Notes under the pieces: generated by a model
Databases searched by the model: none
Told to the model about the DNA's origin: nothing
The model's input: the letters and a program-made list of their open reading frames with translations, nothing else
In this document: one piece after another, positions 16,666-24,879 of the stretch
How the letters are laid out: the number at the start of each line of letters is the position of its first letter
Numbering within the stretch: position 1 is the stretch's first letter
Program-made: the position numbers and the translations under genes
Source: JAHJQZ01 sp963667595
Lineage (GTDB): Bacteria; Pseudomonadota; Alphaproteobacteria; Rhizobiales; Devosiaceae
Assembly: GCA_963667595.2 (NCBI GenBank)
Contig: CAXXWD010000001.1
Location: forward strand, 1,612,001 to 1,676,000
Length of the DNA stretch: 64,000 nucleotides
Reading direction: 5' to 3'

Positions 16666-16808
16666 CCTGGAGCCAGATCATCGCCGTCATCTGCCACGTC
16701 CACCACACTCCGCTTGATGCCGTGCTCGACATGGAGGGCGCGGAATGGCTGCTCCACTGGTACGACCAGGCGGTCTGGATGCTCGAAATGAAGCGGGGAG
16801 GGGAATGA
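16348..16808 (+). CDS. Tail assembly protein E+E' (predicted -1 frameshift product, 153 aa)
   Basis: In the zero frame CCCTTTG at 16,590-16,596 is split C CCT TTG, a canonical X XXY YYZ site. A -1 slip leads into a frame open to the TGA at 16,806-16,808 that ends ...LDMEGAEWLLHWYDQAVWML plus EMKRGGE, the P2 gpE' (GpE) signature. The -1 frame has no stop between the heptamer and that end. The same E/E' arrangement with TTTTTTG is documented in P2, where both products help load the tape measure. The shift efficiency is unknown; a downstream stimulator was not mapped. Confidence 0.75.
16590..16596 (+). promoter_or_regulatory. -1 programmed frameshift slippery heptamer C CCT TTG
   Basis: CCCTTTG is in register with the E reading frame (codons CCT at 16,591 and TTG at 16,594) and allows both tRNAs to re-pair as CCC TTT after a single-base slip. 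It precedes the only open -1 frame leading to the GpE' domain. Confidence 0.75.
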
Positions 16809-16903
16809 AGATCAGTTCTTCAGATAGCCATTGGCCTTAAGCCAGTCGCATCGTCATGTATCTCGGCTTCCGCATCAAGCACAGGAGCGAGGCGACGGGG
16901 TAA

Positions 16904-17158
16904 TCAGGCCCGTTCGCGTTCGAACAAGACTATATAGCCGGCACCCCATGTCCAAAGACCGAGTGTGCAGATCAGAACGAGGACCTGCAGAACGAAAACC
17001 AGAATGTTCGATGTCCGATGCGGCATGAAATAGATGGCGTTCCAGCCGTCCTGATTTTGTTTGTCGATCGTTTCATCGAGCGCGCGGCGCGGATTGGTCA
17101 TCAAAAGGCCGATCAGCCCGCCTGACAGGGAAATGCGGACCACTTTATTGGTTTTCAT
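16904..17158 (-). CDS. Small membrane protein (84 aa), antisense moron gene
   Basis: Minus strand; MKTNKVVRISLSGGLIGLLM, then DETIDKQNQDGWNAIYFMPH and a strong transmembrane helix (ILVFVLQVLVLICTLGLWTW). A single-pass or two-pass inner-membrane protein with a short N-terminal amphipathic region. It is encoded against the tail operon, directly after E', together with a secreted-protein gene 11 bases upstream on the same strand. This is the typical layout of a moron: extra genes inserted without disrupting the structural operon, often expressed from the lysogen. Family unknown. Confidence 0.65.
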   Translation of the reverse strand: MKTNKVVRISLSGGLIGLLMTNPRRALDETIDKQNQDGWNAIYFMPHRTSNILVFVLQVLVLICTLGLWTWGAGYIVLFERERA

Positions 17159-17169
17159 GGAAATCGCTC

Positions 17170-17505
17170 TTAGTTGGTAAAGCCATAGGATTTGGCGACG
17201 CGGCGGATCTGCATGCAGTGAGCCGTCATCGCCGACTTGCTCATGTCATCCAGCTGCCATTCGGCCGTTCCCGTCATCGCCCGCAGCGTTGAGGGAAAGC
17301 TCATGTCGTCTTCCTCGACGTTCTTTTCGATGAATGCCGCGATGGCGTCCTGATCGTAGCTGAGGTCGCATTTTTCTTCGGCGGCAAGAACAGAACCCAG
17401 ATCGCTGGCCAACTGCATCATCTCAAGGCTTTCGCCCAGTGACGGCGTGGCCAGAGCAAACGTCGCGACGAGCGTCATCGCCGCGCCGCGCAAGGTTTTT
17501 CGCAT
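17170..17505 (-). CDS. Small secreted protein (111 aa), antisense moron gene
   Basis: Minus strand; MRKTLRGAAMTLVATFALAT followed by PSLG is a clear signal peptide, with the mature part acidic and containing two Cys (KCDLSYDQDAIAA, AHCMQIRRVAKSYGF) that could form a periplasmic disulfide. ATG 17,520 is an alternative start with its own AAGG site and would add five residues. Similar small secreted proteins occur across Hyphomicrobiales chromosomes, so the gene may have been picked up from a host. The pair with the membrane protein suggests envelope modification or superinfection exclusion, which is an inference. Confidence 0.65.
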   Translation of the reverse strand: MRKTLRGAAMTLVATFALATPSLGESLEMMQLASDLGSVLAAEEKCDLSYDQDAIAAFIEKNVEEDDMSFPSTLRAMTGTAEWQLDDMSKSAMTAHCMQIRRVAKSYGFTN

Positions 17506-17582
17506 TTCGAAGTCCCCCATCTGAAATGCCTTAGCTGAAACGCGATCACCCTAACCGACTGATTTTTAGGAGTCCATGCGAC

Positions 17583-20132
17583 ATGGCACGGATGACGGCG
17601 GAGCTTATTGTCTCGCTTATCGACAAGGTGACGGCGCCGTCGCGCGCCGTGACGCAGGCGATCGATAGCCTGACGCGGGCGCAAAAGCGCAACGTCGCGG
17701 CGATGAACGCGGCGCGCGGCCAGATGAGGGATGCAGTGGCCGTCGCCTACATGCTGGCACGGGCTCTGGGCAAACCGATCGAAGCGGCGACTTCGTTTGA
17801 AAGTGCCATGGCCGACGTCAGGAAAGTCTCCGGATTTGATGACGCCGGCTTAAGTGAATTCGGCAGGCAGCTTCGAAAAGTTGCCACCAGTGAAATTCCG
17901 ATGGCGGTGACCGAGCTGGCGGCCTTGGCCGCCGCCGCCGCTCAGGCGGGCGTTGCTGACAATGATCTACTCGATTTTACCAAGATGGCGGCCAAGGCCG
18001 CCGTTGCTTGGGAAATGTCAGGACAGAAGACGGGCGACGACCTCGCCCATATCAAGACGGCGTTGGGGCTGACCGTGCCCGAACTCGGCCTTTATGCCGA
18101 CGCCATCAATCATCTTTCGAACAACAGTGCAGCCGCCGCGCCGCAACTGGTCGATTTTGCACTGCTGACGGCCAAAACCGGAGAATACTACGGCTTTTCC
18201 AAGGAGCAGAGCCTGGCCTTTGGTGATGCGATGATCGCCTCCGGCTTTCAAACAGAGGTTGCCGCAACGTCGTTCCGAAACATGGGGAGGGCACTAACCA
18301 AGGGCGCCAGCGCGACGAAGCGGCAGCGTAACGCCATGAAGGAGCTTGGGCTCGATGCGGTCAAGGTTGCGGCGCGCATGCAAAAAGATGCCGTCGGCAC
18401 GACGCTCGACGTCATGGCGCGCATCAACCAGATGCCGAAAGAAGTCCAGGCATCGATTATGTCCGACATCTTCGGCGATGAAGCTCGCGCTTTGATTCCG
18501 CTGATCGGCAATCTCGACGAATTGCAGCGCGTGCTCAAGTTAGTTGGTGATCAGAAGAACTATTTTGGGTCGGCGCAGGCGGAATTTGAACAGAGATCGA
18601 AAACATTCGAAAACGCCGTCGTTAGACTCAATGCTCAACTTAACGACCTAGCTATTTCCATCGGCGCGGCTCTACTCCCGCCGCTTAACGATTTGCTCGA
18701 CTGGATCGGACCCATCATCATCGCAATCAGTGATTGGGCCGAGGCCAACCCGGAGCTTGTCAAGTCCATCGTCGCCGTGACCACGGCGCTTGTCGGGTTG
18801 CGCATCGTCACCGCTGCGACGCGGTATGGGTTCCTGTTCATGAAGGGCGGGGTGATCGATGCCGCTTTAGCTTTTGTCAAATTCGGAGCAGCCGCCAAGG
18901 CTGCGGCCAGTCCGGCTGCGGAAATGGTGCGGTATCAGCGCGCCTTGGCGGCAAGTTCCGGGGTGAAATATACCGGATTGCGGGCGCTGGTTGACGTCGT
19001 TAAGGGATTGGCGCTCGCCGTACCGGGCGTCTCCGGCTTGTCCGGAGCATTGACCGCCATCGGCGCGGCCGTCGCCGGTATTACCGCGCCGGTCTGGGCC
19101 ACTGTCGCGGCCATTGTTGCCCTTGCCGCCGCGATCGGCATCCTCGTTTACAAGTATTGGGAGCCGATCTCCGGTTTCTTCACCGGCTTTGGTCAGGTCG
19201 TCGCCGAAGGCGTCAGCACCGCCATGGCGGCGATCGGCGGTTTCGTTGTCGACAGGATCATTGATGTTGGAAAGCTGTTTGGCATCGACGAAGCGACAAT
19301 GAACACGGCGGTCGAGAGTGCCAAGGCGGGGATTCAGGCCGCTTGGGACGGTATCGTTGGCTGGCTTTGGAATCTGCCGGGACAGGTCGGCAACTGGATG
19401 GGCGATCTGTTCAAGATGGAAGACTTTTCCGGTGAGGAGGAAAAGGGCTTTCAGAATGCCGGGCGACAGGCGGCAGAAGCCGTTTTGCAGGCCGTCAGCG
19501 ATAGCTTTGCCAATGCCGGGGCGGCGTTGAAACTTACCTGTGACATCGGCGCTGGTGCCGTCGCACCCATTCTGCAATGGCTGCACGAGAACCAGACCAT
19601 CACAACGCTTGTCGACTTTGCTTCCGGCATGATCGATCCGGTTATCCAGTGGCTCTGGGATATCGCCCAGAACGGGCTCAAGATCGCCGTCGACATCGGC
19701 AACGCCATCGGCAGTTTCTTCTCGCCCTCCGAGCAGCAATCGGCGCCAATCGATGCCGCCGCGCGGGCGAACGCCCGTCATGGCGGCATTCCGACAAACG
19801 CCGCCGGCGGTCCGGTCCGTGCAGGGATCCCCACATTGGTCGGAGAACTCGGCCCAGAACTCTTCACTCCCGGCGTTTCCGGCACCATTCACACCGCCGC
19901 GCGGACGTCGCGCATGCTGTCCGGTCTGGCGCCGATCCGGCCCAACCGCGTCCTGACGGCAAACGACAACGCCGCCAATGCCAATGCGCGCGGCCCGGTC
20001 ACCAACCACTTCCAGTTCGGCGATATCGTCGTTCAGGGTGGGGCCAATGCCACGCCCGGCGAAATCGCCGAGGCGATCGGACGCGAGGTCGGGGCCGACG
20101 TGGCTTCGGTCTTTTCCGACGGAGGCTGCTGA
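17583..20132 (+). CDS. Tail tape measure protein (TP901-type)
   Basis: 849 residues. After MARMTAELIVSLIDKVTAPS the TP901 core appears near residues 65-130 (FESAMADVRKVSGFDDAGLS, ELAALAAAAAQAG). Long alanine-rich helices follow and hydrophobic stretches near 395-530 (TAIGAAVAGITAPVWATVAA) that serve in membrane channel formation for DNA or tail penetration. The C-terminal part has TNAAGGPVRAGIPTLVGELG, the usual tape-measure tail. Tape measure length sets tail length; by the rough rule of one residue per 1.5 angstrom the tail is about 125 nm. P2 gpT has 815 residues. AGGAG lies 11 bases upstream of the ATG. Confidence 0.9.
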   Translation: MARMTAELIVSLIDKVTAPSRAVTQAIDSLTRAQKRNVAAMNAARGQMRDAVAVAYMLARALGKPIEAATSFESAMADVRKVSGFDDAGLSEFGRQLRKVATSEIPMAVTELAALAAAAAQAGVADNDLLDFTKMAAKAAVAWEMSGQKTGDDLAHIKTALGLTVPELGLYADAINHLSNNSAAAAPQLVDFALLTAKTGEYYGFSKEQSLAFGDAMIASGFQTEVAATSFRNMGRALTKGASATKRQRNAMKELGLDAVKVAARMQKDAVGTTLDVMARINQMPKEVQASIMSDIFGDEARALIPLIGNLDELQRVLKLVGDQKNYFGSAQAEFEQRSKTFENAVVRLNAQLNDLAISIGAALLPPLNDLLDWIGPIIIAISDWAEANPELVKSIVAVTTALVGLRIVTAATRYGFLFMKGGVIDAALAFVKFGAAAKAAASPAAEMVRYQRALAASSGVKYTGLRALVDVVKGLALAVPGVSGLSGALTAIGAAVAGITAPVWATVAAIVALAAAIGILVYKYWEPISGFFTGFGQVVAEGVSTAMAAIGGFVVDRIIDVGKLFGIDEATMNTAVESAKAGIQAAWDGIVGWLWNLPGQVGNWMGDLFKMEDFSGEEEKGFQNAGRQAAEAVLQAVSDSFANAGAALKLTCDIGAGAVAPILQWLHENQTITTLVDFASGMIDPVIQWLWDIAQNGLKIAVDIGNAIGSFFSPSEQQSAPIDAAARANARHGGIPTNAAGGPVRAGIPTLVGELGPELFTPGVSGTIHTAARTSRMLSGLAPIRPNRVLTANDNAANANARGPVTNHFQFGDIVVQGGANATPGEIAEAIGREVGADVASVFSDGGC

Positions 20133-20572
20133 TGGCGGGACCGATCATCGCGGCGCTCGGGCCGTTCGCCTTCACCGCCTATGGGTTCGGGCTCAAGACC
20201 ATTTCGCGAAGCCTCAAGACGCCATGGGCGGCGATCAAGGTGCCTGGCGGGCTCGACCGGCTGCAATGGATGGGTGGCGACAGCGAGACCATGCGCATCG
20301 AAGGCGTGCTGTTTCCGGCCGAATTCGGTGGCAGGACCTCACTCAACGGCATCAGCGCCGCCGCCAAGGCCGGCACGCCCTTGCATCTCATCCAGTTGTC
20401 GGCCGCCAATACCGGTTCCATCGTTGCGCTTTGCGTCATCGAGGGCGTCGACGACGAGCAAAGCTATATCGGCCCGGACGGCGTGCCGCGCAAAAACGCC
20501 TATTCGCTCGATTTGAAGCGCTATTCGGGCGGGTCGTTCTCGTTTGCGGAGGCGCTGGCGAGTTTGTTCTAG
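20132..20572 (+). CDS. Phage tail protein U (tail terminator)
   Basis: 146 residues, MAGPIIAALGPFAFTAYGFG with WAAIKVPGGLDRLQWMGGDS and FGGRTSLNGISAAAKAGTPL, the P2 gpU pattern. GpU caps the tail tube end. The ATG overlaps the stop of the tape measure gene (TGATG), so translation is coupled. The TAG stop lies inside the left inverted repeat (20,569-20,597) of the inserted ABC-3C cargo, so the last bases of the gene may derive from the insertion. Confidence 0.87.
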   Translation: MAGPIIAALGPFAFTAYGFGLKTISRSLKTPWAAIKVPGGLDRLQWMGGDSETMRIEGVLFPAEFGGRTSLNGISAAAKAGTPLHLIQLSAANTGSIVALCVIEGVDDEQSYIGPDGVPRKNAYSLDLKRYSGGSFSFAEALASLF

Positions 20573-20597
20573 TGGGTAAAATCTGACACATGGTGCC
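20569..20597 (+). repeat. Left inverted repeat of the ABC-3C cargo
   Basis: A 29-bp sequence containing AAAATCTGACAC matches the reverse complement of 24,595-24,623 at 25 of 29 positions. It starts at the TAG stop of gpU. Ends of this length with a conserved GTGTCAGATTTT core look like transposon termini, but no transposase gene is present. Confidence 0.75.
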
Positions 20598-20826
20598 GTG
20601 GGGCGGGCGTCGGCTCACGACCCCGTTTCGGTCCTTTTCGGAGGTTTCGCTTCAAGCGACGAGAGTTGCAGGCGAAGCATATAGACGGACTTCATGATAA
20701 CAAGTGTGATTTCACTCGAAGGACGTTGCGCGACGATGGACTAATGGTTATCAACGAAAGGAGAAGCAAAGATTTTAGTAGGTTACCCGCAGTTTATTGC
20801 CTCTTGGCTTGCGAGGAATATGAGCG

Positions 20827-21948
20827 ATGGATGGCGCTCCAATCCCCATTTCGCCTCTTGATAGTCCAACCAAGTGGCCATCGGCGAATGCTCGGCTGTT
20901 AGGCCTAGGTGCAGGCCTCCCCGTTAATCCGCTAGACCGTCTCGCAAGCTTCAGTGCCGATGACTTTGAGCGGTTTACACTCGAATGGGCCGATGGCTTC
21001 CTGCGTCAGAAGCTCCCTGGTGTGACCGACATTCAGCAACGCGGCGGCGCCGGCGATAAGGGGCGCGATATCGTTGTCTGGTTCGGTGCGCCGGGGTCGC
21101 CTGAGCGCCATTGGCACTTATACCAGTGCAAACGATACGGCACAGCGCTCGGCGTCAATAAAGGCATTGGGGAGATCGCGAAAGTTCTATTTTATGCTTT
21201 CCGAGGTGACTACACCCTGCCGTCTGAATACTGGTTTGTTACCCGAAAAGGCATCACAGGCGAGTTTCAAGATCTCATCGATGAACCGGTAAAACTGCGA
21301 GGCTACTTGATTGCCAACTGGGACGCGCATTGCGCAACCGAGATCACCTCAACGAAGACCGTAAAGCTAGACGGTAAGTTTGCTAGTCACGTCGCTAACC
21401 TGGACTTCAGTTTCATTCGCGCCAAGCAACCGCTCGATATCATCAACGAGCACGGGCAAACGAGTTACCACCGTATAGTCTTTGGCGCCCCTTTGGTCGA
21501 CCGGCCGCCGCCGCCGACGCCGCCATCGGAGGTTGATGAAGCCGAGCAAGTCTATGTTGGTGAGCTCTTCAAAGTAATCGGTGAGTTGACCGGTACGAAC
21601 GTTACTTGCGAGGATGATTTCGCTGCACATGCGCAAGCGAAGGGTCTTTTTGAGCGTTCTCGGATGACCTTCTACAGCGCGGAGGGCTTGAAGGAGCTGG
21701 CTCGCGACGGTATGGCAGACGCCGCCTTCTTTGATGAACTGCTTGGTGAGTTTCGCCACGGTCTCTACTACACCTACAGCGCACCCGCACCTTCTGGATA
21801 CATTCGCTTAAGCGAAACCGTCAAAGCGGCGCAGGCTCAGCAGGTGTCGAGTTCAGTCCTCAAAGACCATATCAACGCGCCTGATCGGGAAGGCCTGTGC
21901 CATCACCTCGCGAACAATGGTGACGTAAAATGGTGCGATGATGTCTGA
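20827..21948 (+). CDS. ABC-3C effector: Mrr-like restriction-endonuclease domain plus ABC-3C C-terminal domain
   Basis: 373 residues. Residues about 42-115 form a PD-(D/E)xK nuclease domain of the Mrr/REase type: SADDFERFTLEWADGFL as first helix, D81 in GDKGRDIVVWF, and Q100-C-K102 in WHLYQCKRYG, the QxK variant of the catalytic pair. The C-terminal 130 residues (VYVGELFKVIGELTGTNVTC to KDHINAPDREGLCHHLANNG) fit the ABC-3C C-terminal domain, which couples the effector to its ATPase. A double-strand DNA nuclease activated by the ABC ATPase is the expected role. The ATG follows GAGGAA by about ten bases; the middle component overlaps its stop by 11 bases. Confidence 0.75.
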   Translation: MDGAPIPISPLDSPTKWPSANARLLGLGAGLPVNPLDRLASFSADDFERFTLEWADGFLRQKLPGVTDIQQRGGAGDKGRDIVVWFGAPGSPERHWHLYQCKRYGTALGVNKGIGEIAKVLFYAFRGDYTLPSEYWFVTRKGITGEFQDLIDEPVKLRGYLIANWDAHCATEITSTKTVKLDGKFASHVANLDFSFIRAKQPLDIINEHGQTSYHRIVFGAPLVDRPPPPTPPSEVDEAEQVYVGELFKVIGELTGTNVTCEDDFAAHAQAKGLFERSRMTFYSAEGLKELARDGMADAAFFDELLGEFRHGLYYTYSAPAPSGYIRLSETVKAAQAQQVSSSVLKDHINAPDREGLCHHLANNGDVKWCDDV

Positions 21949-22462
21949 TCCTGCTGTCGCTGCCCCGGCGCCACTTGATGGCCATCGACTATTCAACACC
22001 CCGCTTGAGTGCGGTTTCCGCCTCCTCTTTGCACTCAGCGCTTGTCGCCCCAAGGCCTCAGATTTGCAGCGCCTTATTAGTTATGACTATCTCCTTGTTC
22101 ACTCAGGCGACATTGCCGGCGGCCCGCCCAGCCTTCACCCGCCAGTCCCATTTCGAGGCTCGGAATGGATTGTCAAACGAGACCTAGTGCGGACTGGTTT
22201 GGGGTTGTTGTTTGCGCGTGAACTTGTCATCAAGACGCTTACGCCATCAGGCATCATCTTCAGTGGCTCTGACTTGACGACAGCTTTCGTTGCACTTCTC
22301 AAAACAGGCTATGCGGAAGAACTGCGCTTGCGGGCACAGTGGCTCGCGGATGAGTTCGGCGAAGCCAGCGACGATGAGCTTCAGGCATTCATGACTGAAC
22401 GAGTTGGTCAGTGGGGCGCTGAGTTTGATCGCATCTCCGCGCTGCAGGAGTTGGAGCTATAG
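21938..22462 (+). CDS. ABC-3C middle component
   Basis: 174 residues. The run LFNTPLECGFRLLFALSACR, then LQRLISYDYLLVHSGDIAGG with PSLHPPVPFRGSE, DLVRTGLGLLFARELV and a C-terminal ELRLRAQWLADEFGE is the pattern of ABC-3C middle components, small helical adaptors between ATPase and effector. Alternative ATG at 21,941. Its TAG stop shares a base with the GTG start of the ATPase gene. The three genes therefore form one translationally coupled operon. In known systems all three are required for activity. Confidence 0.78.
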   Translation: MMSDPAVAAPAPLDGHRLFNTPLECGFRLLFALSACRPKASDLQRLISYDYLLVHSGDIAGGPPSLHPPVPFRGSEWIVKRDLVRTGLGLLFARELVIKTLTPSGIIFSGSDLTTAFVALLKTGYAEELRLRAQWLADEFGEASDDELQAFMTERVGQWGAEFDRISALQELEL

Positions 22463-24387
22463 TGGCGCACATCTCTGAGATACGCCTAACCGGTCACGGT
22501 AAGCCGGATGCGCTGATCAGGTTTCAACCTGGCGCCAATGTCGTCGCTGGTGACTCCGACACAGGCAAAAGCTACCTGCTTCGCTGTATCGACTATGTGT
22601 TCGGTGCAGAAGAGATGACCAAAGTCATTGATGAAGCGTCTGGCTATGAGCTTGTTTGGCTCGAACTCACAAACGAAGTGGGTGAAACGCTCACACTTGA
22701 AAGGCACCTGAGCGGCGGCGATATCCGTGCCCACAACATCCCTGTTGGGGAGGTTTTGACCAATCGAAACAATGCGGTCGATTCCACCTCCAGCGACGAG
22801 GATACCGAACCATCGGAAACCAACGTCGAAACCTTGGTCTGGAGAAGGCGAGGTATGTCGCTGGCGCCCGACGTCACCTCCCGCGTCTTTCCCTTCTTTG
22901 GCATGCCTGAGACTGTGCGGCTTCGCCGCGACGCCAAGGGAGATACGGAGCGCCTCTCTATCCGTACGCTCTTGCCAATCTTTATATTTGATGAAGCCGC
23001 GATCATCAGCGAGAACTCTCCGATTATTGGTGACGGCTTCGGCCAGACTGCCAAAAAGCGGATGTTCTCGTACGTTTTGACTGGCGTTGATGACCGCAAT
23101 GTCATCGCGCAAGAGCGGCGAGAGATCGCTCACGCAGAAATATCGGCTAAGCTCAACCTGATCGACGATTTGCTAGAACCGCTGCAACGCCGATTGGCAA
23201 ACGCAACCGAGCAAGCCGAAGAGGACGACAACGACGAGAGAGTCGAAGCTACCATCGAAAGCCTCTCCAACCTCTTGTCAGAAAACGAGGAACAGCGGAC
23301 CAACCTAAGGGCAGAGCGCCGTGAGCAGCTTGCCCTGCAACGTCGCGCCGAATCGCAACTTATTGGGATAGGCGAGTTGCTTGAGCGCTATCGCTTGCTA
23401 AACGAGCGGTATAGCTCCGATCTCCAACGGCTCGACTTTATTGCTGAAGGGGCGCATTTCTTTGATGGTCTTCAAGACAGTGTCTGCCCCCTATGCGGAC
23501 AGGAGATGGTTGGCATTGAGCATGACCACGACGGTTTTCAGGCGGCCCTAGACGCCGACACCGTCTATCAGTCGGCGAGAGCAGAAGCTGCAAAGATTCA
23601 AGGTCTGCAGAGAGATCTTCAGGCGGCTATCCATGATCTGAACCATCGCAAACAGCTTCGTAAGGATGAGCAAAGCCGTGCGAACACCGCGATATCACGG
23701 ATCGATCGTCAGCTCGATGGTGTGCTTTTGCCCAGTCGGACACGGACTCAGTCGAATCTCGATGACCTGGTGCAACGACGCCTTGATCTTCAGACCAGAC
23801 GAACAGACCGAGACGAAGTGGCAAGGCTCCAGGCGCTCAAAGCTCAGCTGACAGGAGAGCTGCCACCAGTCGATAGGAAGCAAACTTGGGCGCCAATCGA
23901 TTCGGCGGCCGTTCTTAAGCTTTGCCGAACGATAGAGCAGGTCTTGCAGGAATGGTCATGGCCCAAGGATGTGAGGGTCGAATTCGACGAAAAAGCCTAC
24001 GATATCAAGGTCAACGGCAAAGCCAGAAAGTCCCATGGCAAGGGGTTTCGCGCGGTTCTTAACTCGGCACTTGCGATTGGCGTGCTGAGGTATTGCCATG
24101 AGCATCAGAAGCCGCATCCCCAGTTTGTTGTGCTCGACTCCCCTCTAACGACTGTGAAGCAGCGCGACGCTGAGGCGCCATCGAAGGGCGACGAAGCAGA
24201 TGCACAGAGTGTCAATCAAACCATCGAGCCATTGTTCTGGGACAGCATATCAAAGACAGCACCTGATATTCAGGTCATCATCCTCGATAACAAGGAACCG
24301 AGCTCTGAGTTGGCCGCCGTGCTTAATCTCCAGCTTTTTGCCGGCCCCACGGCTGGCCCGGAAGAGCGGGCAGGGTTTATTCCCTGA
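22462..24387 (+). CDS. ABC-3C ATPase (SMC/Rad50-like with zinc hook)
   Basis: 641 residues. Walker A at 30-37 (GDSDTGKS), an internal coiled coil with a CPLC zinc hook at 342-345, a signature-like SHGKGFRA near 524-531, and Walker B VVLDSP with Asp near 559, followed by VIILDNKEP. This is the SMC-like architecture of ABC-3C ATPases. The coiled coil is short, about 150 residues per arm. Such ATPases are thought to sense aberrant or invading DNA and license the nuclease effector. GTG start, overlapping the middle component stop. Confidence 0.82.
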   Translation: MAHISEIRLTGHGKPDALIRFQPGANVVAGDSDTGKSYLLRCIDYVFGAEEMTKVIDEASGYELVWLELTNEVGETLTLERHLSGGDIRAHNIPVGEVLTNRNNAVDSTSSDEDTEPSETNVETLVWRRRGMSLAPDVTSRVFPFFGMPETVRLRRDAKGDTERLSIRTLLPIFIFDEAAIISENSPIIGDGFGQTAKKRMFSYVLTGVDDRNVIAQERREIAHAEISAKLNLIDDLLEPLQRRLANATEQAEEDDNDERVEATIESLSNLLSENEEQRTNLRAERREQLALQRRAESQLIGIGELLERYRLLNERYSSDLQRLDFIAEGAHFFDGLQDSVCPLCGQEMVGIEHDHDGFQAALDADTVYQSARAEAAKIQGLQRDLQAAIHDLNHRKQLRKDEQSRANTAISRIDRQLDGVLLPSRTRTQSNLDDLVQRRLDLQTRRTDRDEVARLQALKAQLTGELPPVDRKQTWAPIDSAAVLKLCRTIEQVLQEWSWPKDVRVEFDEKAYDIKVNGKARKSHGKGFRAVLNSALAIGVLRYCHEHQKPHPQFVVLDSPLTTVKQRDAEAPSKGDEADAQSVNQTIEPLFWDSISKTAPDIQVIILDNKEPSSELAAVLNLQLFAGPTAGPEERAGFIP

Positions 24388-24594
24388 GGGGGCCCTTTCC
24401 TTCTCGACTAGAGCGACGCCTCGATGCCAACTTTCCTCCTGTTGAGGCCCTAAGGAAGGCATTGAATGGCTGCTTTCGGGAGGCTCAAATTTGATCTTGA
24501 ATGACGAAGATGAGGCGCATAGCTGCCGCCAGCCGCTGATCGGCGGAGCGACCGCTTCCCACCAATCCCGGTCGTTGGGCGATCGATCCTTGCG

Positions 24595-24623
24595 GGTACC
24601 AAGTGTCAGATTTTGACCACTAG
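24595..24623 (-). repeat. Right inverted repeat of the ABC-3C cargo
   Basis: Contains GTGTCAGATTTT; reverse complement of the left repeat with four mismatches over 29 bp. Positions 24,388-24,594, between the ATPase stop and this repeat, contain no convincing gene. Confidence 0.75.
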
Positions 24624-24879
24624 GAGCGTTTTCAGGCGAAGTGGATACCGGTTCGCCGGTTCGAAAACGCGACCACTCAAAAGTGAGCGTTTCGCGTTTT
24701 GGCGGAACCACGACGGCCGCCATTGCGAGCACCCATCGGGTGCGCGGCAATCTAGGGACGACTTGCCCGGTATGGGTTGCCTTCTGGATTGCTTCGTCGC
24801 TTGCGCTCCTCGCAACGAAAAAGGGCGAGCTGGTCGACAGGTTCATCCTTCGGAAAGCTCAGGATAAGGGAGAGATACA
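24624..24879. repeat. Cluster of three dispersed intergenic repeat types before gpX
   Basis: The 250 bases before gpX contain, in order, a fragment GTTTTCAGGCGAAGTGG with CCGGTTCG, then an inverted-repeat element with ATTGCGAG...GGCAATC on the left and GGATTGCTTCGTC...CTCGCAACG on the right, then a fragment with GACAGGTTCATCCTTCGG. All three are kinds of short repeat that recur between genes in Hyphomicrobiales and other Alphaproteobacteria, and none codes. They are chromosomal rather than phage sequence, so they arrived with, or after, the cargo. Confidence 0.6.

Larger units (their letters stand above)
20569..24623. mobile_element. ABC-3C defence cargo bounded by inverted repeats, inserted between tail genes U and X
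   Basis: Between the 29-bp inverted repeats (20,569-20,597 and 24,595-24,623) lie only three tightly overlapping genes (REase-CTD effector, middle component, ABC ATPase) plus a 5' leader and a 200-bp 3' tail without a gene. The flanking tail genes U and X are adjacent in P2-type phages, so the block is an insertion. No transposase or integrase is included, so mobilisation would need a helper in trans or recombination. Base use in the cargo looks less GC-rich than the tail genes. Confidence 0.72.
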
